A program made the translations under genes and the position numbers. From an uncultured Collinsella sp. (GTDB lineage Bacteria > Actinomycetota > Coriobacteriia > Coriobacteriales > Coriobacteriaceae): a DNA stretch of 10,009 nt. The DNA is taken from assembly GCA_902482185.1 (NCBI GenBank), contig CABSZR010000037.1, positions 1-10,009 on the forward strand. The letters are read 5' to 3'. Position 1 is the first letter of the stretch; every line of letters starts with the position of its first letter. Below the pieces are notes generated by a model. It saw nothing but the letters and a program-made list of their open reading frames with translations, was not told where the DNA came from and made no database searches. Shown one piece after another: positions 1 through 5,638 of this stretch.

Positions 1-73
1 CAGGAAGGTAGATGACAGGCGCGCTTTCCGTATGATTCGAATAAACGGTTATCTGCTTTTGATGCGCTTCCAT
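1..73 (-). CDS. N-terminal fragment of a minus-strand gene, possibly an alpha/beta hydrolase
   Basis: An ATG at 71-73 on the minus strand opens a frame that runs without a stop to the left edge, giving 24 complete codons. The peptide starts MEAHQKQITVYSN and ends SAPVIYLP at the edge. A short polar beta-strand followed by APVIYLP resembles the first strands of alpha/beta-hydrolase-fold esterases, but 24 residues cannot establish a family. A weak purine-rich stretch (GAGAGAAG) lies about 6 bases upstream of the ATG. The gene would be transcribed in the same direction as the surface protein gene to its right, after that gene's terminator. The other two minus-strand frames and the plus-strand frames give no comparable start or contain early stops. 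The reading as a real gene start is moderately supported; the product is a guess. Confidence 0.45.
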   Translation of the reverse strand, partial: MEAHQKQITVYSNHTESAPVIYLP

Positions 74-187
74 GACGGGCTTCTCTCAGTGTTGTGATAT
101 CGGCAGCCCCAATTGTCGCACGCCAGCGTATGCCGGTTGGGCTAGACCAAAGACAATCTCGTGCATCCCCTGCGGACGCATATGGAA

Positions 188-223
188 AACGCCACCGCCG
201 GAGGGGAGCTCGGCGGTGGCGTT
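188..223 (-). terminator. Rho-independent terminator of the surface protein gene
   Basis: A perfect 13-base inverted repeat (188-200 with 211-223) encloses a 10-base loop. Read on the minus strand, the stem ends in GCGTTTT, giving the short U-tract expected of an intrinsic terminator. It lies 58 bases after the stop codon of the surface protein gene. The plus-strand side has no T-run, so the orientation is minus. Confidence 0.85.
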
Positions 224-280
224 GTTAAACGGTGCTGGGGTTCGGGGCCTTCGCGGGAGCTGCCATGTGCGCAGAGGCGT

Positions 281-2065
281 CTAAGAACGCTTACGGCTCG
301 CCATGGTGCCTGCGGCGATAGCGGCTGTTCCCGCAAGGACGGTTGCCACGATGGCCGCACCCGAGGTGTCGCCGGTTGCCGCGAGCACGCCGGTAGTCTT
401 GGCTTTCGTGGTTGAAGCCGCAACGGCCTTGGTCGGCTTTGAGCCCTCAGGCTTGGGGTTCTGCTTGGACTCCGCGGGCTTGCTTTCTGCGGGCTTGGTC
501 TCGTCGGGCTTGGGGTCTTCCGGCTTGGCTACCTCGGGAGGTGCGATGGTCGTACTTTTGGCGACTGCTTTGATATAGAGGGAGTCGACCGTGGCGTCGC
601 CCGTGCCGATGGCTTGGCCTGCCTCGTAGATGCCGTCACGGAGCTTGCGATAGTCAATGACCTTGCCGCCTTCGGGCGTCTGGATGGCGGCGTTCTCAAT
701 CTTGATGGTGCCGATTGTCTTGCCGTCAGCGCTCATGGCACGGGCAAAGATTGCCGCTGTATCTCCTTCGGCCGTTACCTTGCTGCGGATGATCGAGATG
801 ACTGCGGGTGTGACGCCCTCGCTGGTCTGGGCGATGATGCCGATGTTCTCGCCTTGGGGTTCGCGCCTCGTCTCGCCATCTTGGTTTTCGCTGTAGGGGA
901 TGGGGCCGTCGCCGTTCTCGACATAGCGGGCTATGGCCTTGACAACGGAGTCGCTGATGTAGATGTGGCCGCCCTTCTCGTTGGGTCGATCGTTTCTGGT
1001 GGAGAATGCAGCCGAAACCTCGCCTTCCGCAAACGCGTCCACGGTGGAGCCGTTCTTGACGACGATGTCGTCCTGGTAGGTGAAGAGGGCGTTGGCGCCA
1101 CCGTATCTGCCTTTACTTGCACGGACCGTCACGTTTGCATGATCGAGGGTGATGCCCTTGTGGGCATAGACGCCATATTCAACACCGTTTACGTTGAGGG
1201 AGGCGTTTGTGGCTGCGAGGCTGCCCTTGGCCTCGACGGCAGCGTCTTCCTCGGAGCTTGCCTTGACCTGGCTGCCGTCCGAGATGTTGATATTGTCGCC
1301 GCTCCAAAGGGCCTCACCATCGGCTGAGCTTGCCTCGACCGTCCCGCCACCCTTGATGGTGAGGTTCTTGTCGGCTCCAATACCCTTGTCCTTGGTAGCC
1401 CTGGCGGTGACGGCTCCGCTGTCGTCAATCGTGATATTGCCGTTTGCCCTGATGCCATCCGATGCACCCGTGGCGTTGACGTTGCCCGAACCTTTGATAG
1501 CGAGATCACCTCCGGCATTGATGGCATCAAACCCAGTGCTCGTGGCGTTGACGGATCCGGCTCCGTCGATGTTGATATTACCCGTGGTGAGGATAGCGTC
1601 CTCAGTAGATGTCACGCTGAGCGTGCCGCCCTCGTCGCCTTGGATATTGAGCTCGGCATTCTCGTTAGTGCCATGAGAAACGTTGATGCTTTCGATCCAT
1701 TCGGCAGTGACGATGTTGGTTCCCGAGTAATTCACGTTGAGCTTGCCTGCGGCCTGGATCTCGCCGCCGTTATAGTTGTTGAGCTTCAAGTCGTCGGCGC
1801 CGTCCCACGACCAGGTACCGGCCTCGTCGCTCGCCGCGGTGTTGTACTTGTTGCCGCCGACCTTGACCCATTCCGCTGCGAGCGAGACGCTCGGCATGAG
1901 CAGCGAGCTCACCGTGAGCGCGCAGGCCAGGCCGCAGACGATGCGGCGCGTCACGCGGCGCCAGCTGCCGTGTGCGAGCAGCGTGCGACGGCACACGTCG
2001 GGCTCGACAAAATGGGCTCCAGAGGTTTTGTCATTGCGCTTGGGGGTCGTGAACAAGGCGGCCAT
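281..2065 (-). CDS. Sortase-anchored surface protein with tandem beta-helix-like repeats
   Basis: This 594-residue protein is probably a wall-anchored adhesin or carbohydrate-binding protein. The ATG at 2065 is chosen because GGGAG lies five bases upstream; the frame stays open 38 codons further, but those ATGs lack a good ribosome binding site. An unusually long charged N-region (1-41, ending RRVTRR) precedes a hydrophobic core (42-62) and a likely cleavage site near SLAA (61-64). Residues 138-359 hold about nine tandem units of mostly 23-28 residues with a pattern like NITIDDSGAVTA then a DGI/DAI turn, typical of right-handed parallel beta-helices; they resemble the Cthe_2159-type carbohydrate-binding family, although I could not search for it. 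A Pro/Lys/Glu-rich stretch (509-545) looks wall-spanning. The C-terminus has LAATG (561-565), a hydrophobic segment (570-587) and the tail RKRS, which together form a sorting signal. The ligand is unknown. A terminator follows at 188-223. Confidence 0.88.
   Translation of the reverse strand: MAALFTTPKRNDKTSGAHFVEPDVCRRTLLAHGSWRRVTRRIVCGLACALTVSSLLMPSVSLAAEWVKVGGNKYNTAASDEAGTWSWDGADDLKLNNYNGGEIQAAGKLNVNYSGTNIVTAEWIESINVSHGTNENAELNIQGDEGGTLSVTSTEDAILTTGNINIDGAGSVNATSTGFDAINAGGDLAIKGSGNVNATGASDGIRANGNITIDDSGAVTARATKDKGIGADKNLTIKGGGTVEASSADGEALWSGDNINISDGSQVKASSEEDAAVEAKGSLAATNASLNVNGVEYGVYAHKGITLDHANVTVRASKGRYGGANALFTYQDDIVVKNGSTVDAFAEGEVSAAFSTRNDRPNEKGGHIYISDSVVKAIARYVENGDGPIPYSENQDGETRREPQGENIGIIAQTSEGVTPAVISIIRSKVTAEGDTAAIFARAMSADGKTIGTIKIENAAIQTPEGGKVIDYRKLRDGIYEAGQAIGTGDATVDSLYIKAVAKSTTIAPPEVAKPEDPKPDETKPAESKPAESKQNPKPEGSKPTKAVAASTTKAKTTGVLAATGDTSGAAIVATVLAGTAAIAAGTMASRKRS
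989..1654 (-). repeat. Tandem repeat region encoding beta-helix coils
   Basis: This stretch encodes residues 138-359 of the surface protein. Units of mostly 23-28 residues recur about nine times, each with two short beta-strand patterns (such as NLTIKGGGTVEAS and NINISDGSQVKAS) and a turn rich in Asp, Gly and Ala. The repeats have diverged at the DNA level, so this is an old protein repeat rather than a recent DNA duplication. Confidence 0.7.
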
Positions 2066-2204
2066 GGTTACTCCCATCCTCATAGGGCCTATGCGATTAA
2101 GCCCAGCATATCTGCAGGATGTAGCCGGCGGTAGTGCCGTTTGGAGGGCAAAATGTCCAAAACTTGGGAAGCAAAACATCGCGCGTCTGTGCGTTGCCTG
2201 GCTT

Positions 2205-2246
2205 TAAAAGAAAAGCGCGGAGCCGCTCGATGCGACTCCGCGCTTT
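2205..2246 (-). terminator. Rho-independent terminator of the purine permease gene
   Basis: A perfect 11-base inverted repeat AAAGCGCGGAG (2212-2222 with 2236-2246) encloses a 13-base loop. On the minus strand the stem runs into CTTTTCTTTTAAA, a strong U-rich tract. It begins 28 bases after the permease stop codon at 2274 and should separate that gene from the surface protein gene. Confidence 0.9.
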
Positions 2247-2273
2247 GGTGTTCTGTTTTAGCAGACTATGCCG

Positions 2274-3584
2274 TTACGCTACGAAGAAGTAGACGAGGAA
2301 GGCGAGAGCTGCGATCCACATGAGCGGCTTGATCTTGGAGGCCTCGCCCTTAAAGAGCGCGACGATCACGTAGGCGATAAAGCCTAGGCCAATGCCGGCA
2401 GAGATGGAGTAGGTGAAGGGCACGCCGGCGACAATCATGAACGCCGGGAAACCCTGCGACACGTCGGACCAGTCGATCTCGGAGGCCTCGCTCATCATGA
2501 GGTAGCCGACGTAGACCAGAGCACCGCAGGTGGCGGCGCTGGAAACGATGGTGACGATGGGGGAGAAGAACGCGGCGAGAATGAACAGCACGCCGGTGGT
2601 GACGGAGGTGAGGCCCGTGCGGCCACCGTCGGCGGCGCCGGAAGTGGACTCGACGAAGGTGGTGATGGAGGAGACACCCATGAAACCGCCCACAGCAGCG
2701 GCGGCGGAGTCGACGATCAGGATCTCCTTGATATCCTCGACGTTGCCGTCGTCGGTGAGGAACTCGCCCTGCTTGGCCACGGCCATCGCGGTGCCCATGG
2801 TGTCGAAGAAGTCACTCATGAGCAGCGAGAACGAGATGACGAGGAGCGCGGGGTCGGTAAGGACCTTGACGATGGCGGGCACGCCGCCGGCGTCGGCGAT
2901 AGGGCCACCGATGCTCGAGAAGTCGAGCGGGGCGATGATGCCGGTCGGAGCCTGGGTCACACCTAGGGGGATACCGGCGATGACGGCGACGACGATGCCG
3001 ATGAGCAGCGAGCCGGGGACGTTGCGGCAGGCGAGGGCGACCGTCACCAGGATGGAGATGATGCCGACGATGAAGGTGGGGGAGGTGATGTCGCCCAGAC
3101 CGACGAGTGTACCGGCGCCAGCGGTGATAATGCCGGCATCGCACAGGCCAATCATGGCGATGAACAGGCCCAGACCCACCGAGATGGCGTGACGCAGGAC
3201 AACCGGGATGGCGTCCATGATGGCCTCGCGCAGGCCACAAAGCACGAGCAGCAAGATGACGACGCCCTCAAGGAAGATGACGCTCATGGCCACGTGCCAG
3301 TCACCGCCGCAGACGGTGGTGGTGATTCCAGCGATCATCGCGTTGACGCCTAAGCCCGACGCGCAGGCGAGCGGGCGGTTGGCGAAGATGCCCATGCAGA
3401 TGGTCATGATGCCGGCGCCCAGGCAGGTGGCGCAGGCGAGCGCTCCCGCATCGATGCCAGCGCCCGAGAGCACCGCGGGGTTGACGGCGATGATGTAGGC
3501 CATCGCCAGGAATGTTGTCAGTCCAGCGCGAAGTTCGGTCCCGATTGTGGACTTGCGCTCACTGACGTGAAAAAGTTCGTCCAT
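2274..3584 (-). CDS. NCS2-family purine permease, AzgA/PbuG type
   Basis: This 436-residue integral membrane protein is predicted to import purine bases (adenine, guanine or hypoxanthine) by cation symport. The ATG at 3584 is used because AAGGAAAGGG ends five bases upstream; the in-frame ATG 57 bases further up lacks such a site. Family marks include the start MDELFHVSERK, TTFLAMAYIIAVNP (23-36), GLGVNAM (77-83), DFFDTMGTAMAVA (258-270) and TTFVESTSGAADGGRTGL (308-325), the AzgA-branch version of the NCS2 substrate-binding helices. Length and the many hydrophobic segments fit the roughly 430-460-residue AzgA/PbuG group rather than UraA or xanthine permeases. It stands alone with its own terminator and faces away from the deformylase-like gene. 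I see no purine riboswitch core upstream. The family is sure; which purine is carried is not. Confidence 0.95.
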   Translation of the reverse strand: MDELFHVSERKSTIGTELRAGLTTFLAMAYIIAVNPAVLSGAGIDAGALACATCLGAGIMTICMGIFANRPLACASGLGVNAMIAGITTTVCGGDWHVAMSVIFLEGVVILLLVLCGLREAIMDAIPVVLRHAISVGLGLFIAMIGLCDAGIITAGAGTLVGLGDITSPTFIVGIISILVTVALACRNVPGSLLIGIVVAVIAGIPLGVTQAPTGIIAPLDFSSIGGPIADAGGVPAIVKVLTDPALLVISFSLLMSDFFDTMGTAMAVAKQGEFLTDDGNVEDIKEILIVDSAAAAVGGFMGVSSITTFVESTSGAADGGRTGLTSVTTGVLFILAAFFSPIVTIVSSAATCGALVYVGYLMMSEASEIDWSDVSQGFPAFMIVAGVPFTYSISAGIGLGFIAYVIVALFKGEASKIKPLMWIAALAFLVYFFVA

Positions 3585-3639
3585 GCATACCCTTTCCTTG
3601 TTCGGCCCCGAGTTTAGGCCGATTGACACGAACGCTCCC

Positions 3640-3645
3640 ACTATA
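3640..3645 (-). promoter_or_regulatory. Possible -10 element of the purine permease gene
   Basis: TATAGT on the minus strand matches the TATAAT consensus at five of six positions and lies 55 bases upstream of the permease start. The sequence 17-18 bases further upstream (GAACAA or GGAACA) is a poor -35 match, so the call rests on the -10 alone. Confidence 0.3.
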
Positions 3646-3738
3646 GCCCCTTTACGACGCTGTTGTTCCTCGCATGTTGATGTTCGGCGCTTTGTAGCAG
3701 ACGGACGGTATTTTTCGCATGAAAATGTGTGGGTACCG

Positions 3739-3744
3739 TATACT
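3739..3744 (+). promoter_or_regulatory. Possible -10 element of the deformylase-like gene
   Basis: TATACT matches TATAAT at five of six positions and lies 33 bases before the ATG at 3778. The nearest -35-like hexamer is TTCGCA (3714-3719, 19-base spacing), which is weak. Position and A+T content fit a promoter between the two divergent genes. Confidence 0.4.
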
Positions 3745-3767
3745 TAAGCGGTTACAACGACCCCTAT

Positions 3768-3772
3768 GGAGG
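3768..3772 (+). promoter_or_regulatory. Ribosome binding site deciding the deformylase-like start
   Basis: GGAGG lies five bases before the ATG at 3778. It overlaps the alternative in-frame ATG at 3766, which therefore cannot be the start this site serves. The start at 3778 is preferred. Confidence 0.85.
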
Positions 3773-3777
3773 AACGT

Positions 3778-4197
3778 ATGATTAAAGAGCTTTGCCACGA
3801 CGAGGCTATCCTGTCCCAGCGTTGCGAGGTTGCGACCGTCGAGGACGAGTCGGTTGCTCAGGATCTGATCGATACCATCAAGTCGCTCGACGATGCCGGC
3901 TGCCTTGCCGCTAACCAGATTGGCGTTACCAAGAAGGTTTGCGTCTACCTGGACGATGCCGGCGAGCCCCACGTACTCTACAACCCCCGTCTGGTGTTTG
4001 GCCTGGGTGCCAGCAAGATGGAGGAGAGCTGCCTGACGCACGAGGAGGTCACCAAGTCCACGCGCTATATCAAGTGCAAGGTTGCTTATGACGTGATCGT
4101 CGACGGCAAGATGCGCGAGCGCAAGCAGGACTTCGTCGGCTTCGAGGCACAGATGATCCAGCATATGATCGATCACTGTCTTGGAAAGTTGGTCTAA
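3778..4197 (+). CDS. Peptide-deformylase-like protein lacking the catalytic glutamate
   Basis: This 139-residue protein has the three peptide deformylase motifs in the right order, each altered. Motif 1 (GxGLAAxQ) reads AGCLAANQ (40-47). Motif 2 (EGCLS) reads ESCLT (83-87). Motif 3 (HExxH) reads HMIDH (129-133). In true deformylases the Cys of motif 2 and the two His of motif 3 bind the metal and the Glu acts as general base; here C85, H129 and H133 are kept while the Glu is Met. The protein is also shorter than the usual 150-190 residues. Metal binding is plausible, but N-formyl hydrolysis by the normal mechanism is doubtful. It may be a divergent paralogue with another role, with the housekeeping def elsewhere. 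The gene stands alone with a strong ribosome binding site and terminator, so it appears expressed rather than decayed. Homology is fairly sure; function is unknown. Confidence 0.88.
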   Translation: MIKELCHDEAILSQRCEVATVEDESVAQDLIDTIKSLDDAGCLAANQIGVTKKVCVYLDDAGEPHVLYNPRLVFGLGASKMEESCLTHEEVTKSTRYIKCKVAYDVIVDGKMRERKQDFVGFEAQMIQHMIDHCLGKLV

Positions 4198-4229
4198 GGG
4201 GACCAAAGCACCGCACTTCGTCTCTTTTG

Positions 4230-4265
4230 GCCCGGGCATGACATTGTTGTCATGTCCGGGCTTTT
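4230..4265 (+). terminator. Rho-independent terminator after the deformylase-like gene
   Basis: A 14-base-pair stem (4230-4243 with 4248-4261, containing one G-U pair) closes a TTGT loop and is followed by TTTTGTGTTT. It begins 33 bases after the stop codon. It separates this gene from the bile salt hydrolase gene, whose start lies 64 bases further on. Confidence 0.92.
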
Positions 4266-4318
4266 GTGTTTAGCGCCTTTTTGTTTGGAGACAATGAAAT
4301 TAGCAAGAACGTAAAGCT

Positions 4319-4324
4319 AGGAGG
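4319..4324 (+). promoter_or_regulatory. Ribosome binding site deciding the bile salt hydrolase start
   Basis: AGGAGG lies four bases before the ATG at 4329. It fixes the start at MCTS, which places the catalytic Cys at position 2, as the enzyme family requires, and rules out the longer in-frame reading from 4266. Confidence 0.92.
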
Positions 4325-4328
4325 CGCT

Positions 4329-5294
4329 ATGTGTACGAGTATTCGATTTGCCGATAATTCTGGCCACATGTATCTGGGCCGCAATCTCGACTGGAGCTTT
4401 GACTACGGCCAACAGGTTCGCGTGATGCCGCGCGGGTTTCACATTCCGTATTCGTTTATCGACGACGCGACAGCGGCGCACGCGGTGATCGGTATGTGCA
4501 TCGATTACAGGAACTACCCTATGTTCTTCGATTGCGGCAACGATGCGGGCCTCGCCGTGGCGGGTCTCAATTTCCCGGGTTATGCCGAGTATGCCGAGGA
4601 CCCTGTCGACGGCAAGACCAATATCGCGGCCTATGAGTTCCCCCTGTGGGTGGCAGCGACGTTCTCGACGGTCGATGAGGTCGAGGCCGCGCTGCGCGAC
4701 ACGGTGATTGTCGCCAAATCTGCCGGAGAGGGGCTGGGCGTGTCGCTGCTCCATTGGATTATCGGCGACAGCCAGCGCAGCATCGTGGTCGAGATGATGG
4801 CTGACGGCCTGCATGTATACGACGATCCGGTCGACACCCTTGCCAACCAGCCGACCTTCCCGTGGCACATGGAAAACCTCCGCACCTATATCACCGCCAC
4901 AAGCGATTTTCCGCAGACGGCGACATGGCGTGGCGCCGAGCTCAAGCCCTATGGAGCCGGTGCCGGCATGCGCGGCATTCCGGGCGATTGCTATTCGCCG
5001 AGCCGTTTTGTAAAGGCGGCGTACCTCAATGCCAATTACCCGCAAAAGGAGAGCGAGACCGAAAACGTCGTTCGCATGTTCCGCTCGCTCGAGGGCGTGG
5101 TGATGATCGAGGGAGCGTCCAGGATGGGCGATGGCAAGTTCGAGAAGACTATCTACACCGGATGCTTTAGCGCGCGCACGGGCAATTATTACTACGCGAT
5201 GTATGGGGATCCGTCGATTCGCTACGTGAGCCTGATGGATGCTGAGGGCGCGAGCCCCGATAGGCTCGTGGTTCCCGAGCCGCGTCGTTCGTAG
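4329..5294 (+). CDS. bsh: Bile salt hydrolase (choloylglycine hydrolase)
   Basis: This 321-residue Ntn hydrolase is predicted to cleave the amide bond of glycine- or taurine-conjugated bile acids, releasing free bile acid and amino acid (EC 3.5.1.24). Met1 is removed so that Cys2 becomes the N-terminal nucleophile. Family active-site residues are visible: C2, R18 and D21 (in GRNLDW), N81 (in LNFPGYA), N173 (in LANQPTF) and R226 (in YSPSRFV). The Asn at 81 is the residue usual in bile salt hydrolases, where penicillin V acylases often have Tyr, which favours the bile salt assignment. Length matches the family (about 315-340). There is no signal peptide, so it acts in the cytoplasm, as is usual for these enzymes. 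The gene lies behind the deformylase-like gene's terminator, and no bile transporter adjoins it. No convincing promoter was found in the 63 bases upstream. Substrate preference between glycine and taurine conjugates cannot be read from the sequence. Confidence 0.95.
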   Translation: MCTSIRFADNSGHMYLGRNLDWSFDYGQQVRVMPRGFHIPYSFIDDATAAHAVIGMCIDYRNYPMFFDCGNDAGLAVAGLNFPGYAEYAEDPVDGKTNIAAYEFPLWVAATFSTVDEVEAALRDTVIVAKSAGEGLGVSLLHWIIGDSQRSIVVEMMADGLHVYDDPVDTLANQPTFPWHMENLRTYITATSDFPQTATWRGAELKPYGAGAGMRGIPGDCYSPSRFVKAAYLNANYPQKESETENVVRMFRSLEGVVMIEGASRMGDGKFEKTIYTGCFSARTGNYYYAMYGDPSIRYVSLMDAEGASPDRLVVPEPRRS

Positions 5295-5316
5295 CCGTTA
5301 GCTTTACTGCAATGCA

Positions 5317-5347
5317 AAGCGGCCCTGCGCCTCCGCCAGGGCCGCTT
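5317..5347 (-). terminator. Hairpin after the bile salt hydrolase gene, terminator-like
   Basis: AAGCGGCCCTG (5317-5327) pairs perfectly with 5337-5347 around a 9-base loop. On the minus strand it runs into TTTGCATT, a modest U-rich tract; on the plus strand it is followed by GGTCGATC with no U-run. It may still stop bile salt hydrolase transcripts, but it is better oriented as the terminator of a minus-strand gene, of which only a tail remains at 5354-5386. The same arm sequence recurs in the kup terminator. Confidence 0.65.
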
Positions 5348-5353
5348 GGTCGA

Positions 5354-5386
5354 TCAGAAGTTGAAGGCAAACATGATGCCGATGAC
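5354..5386 (-). pseudogene. Possible C-terminal remnant of a lost minus-strand gene
   Basis: On the minus strand, codons from 5386 down to a TGA at 5354-5356 read VIGIMFAFNF and stop, 7 bases before the hairpin at 5317-5347. A hydrophobic, G+C-rich coding-like tail followed directly by a terminator-like hairpin is what the end of a membrane protein gene looks like. Upstream of about 5388 the base composition turns A+T-rich and the frame reaches a stop at 5423-5425, so no start or body is left. I cannot name the parent gene. Ten codons could match by chance, so this is tentative. Confidence 0.3.
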
Positions 5387-5387
5387 T

Positions 5388-5638
5388 TTGTCAAGATATA
5401 TTAAACAAACGGTAGTTTCAATTCATCTTTGGAATAATAGCCGTTCAAAAGCGAATCGATTGGCTCATTTAGATTATATACAATTCCTTTAGTTTTACTT
5501 CCGAGCGGCGCGCCGGGCATCTGGCATCAACGGATTCCCTGTTTAGGCGCTTCGAAGGCACGGACTCCGTTTCGTTAATTTCTGATTAAAAATGCTGAAA
5601 ATCCAGTCAGAAGCGGGCTGGGGAACGGGGCAATAAAA
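5388..5638. other. A+T-rich intergenic stretch before the esterase gene
   Basis: These 251 bases have no credible gene on either strand. Roughly 5388-5500 is markedly richer in A+T than the surrounding genes, and a short palindrome CGGCGCGCCG (5506-5515) marks the return to G+C-rich sequence. A+T-rich hexamers such as TATATT (5397-5402) and TATATA (5475-5480) could serve as -10 elements for the esterase gene, but none pairs with a good -35 at proper spacing, so no promoter is called. Sudden composition change next to a gene remnant suggests a past insertion or replacement. Confidence 0.6.

Noticed and set aside
614..1327. Plus-strand open frame of 237 codons inside the surface protein gene
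   Set aside because: It is the complement of the repeat region, lacks a ribosome binding site, and has no recognisable domain, while the minus-strand reading has a full signal peptide and anchor.
3585..3777. Purine riboswitch upstream of the purine permease
   Set aside because: I looked for the three-way-junction purine aptamer often found before such genes and did not see its conserved core. A covariance search would settle it.
3652..4239. Minus-strand open frame of 195 codons over the deformylase-like gene
   Set aside because: The plus strand carries the three deformylase motifs, a ribosome binding site and a terminator; the minus frame has none of these.
4317..5045. Minus-strand open frame of 242 codons over the bile salt hydrolase gene
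   Set aside because: It is an Arg/His-rich antisense product without a domain; the plus strand encodes all bile salt hydrolase active-site residues.
5388..5638. Insertion sequence or attachment site in the A+T-rich gap
   Set aside because: No transposase fragment, terminal inverted repeats or flanking direct repeats were found.
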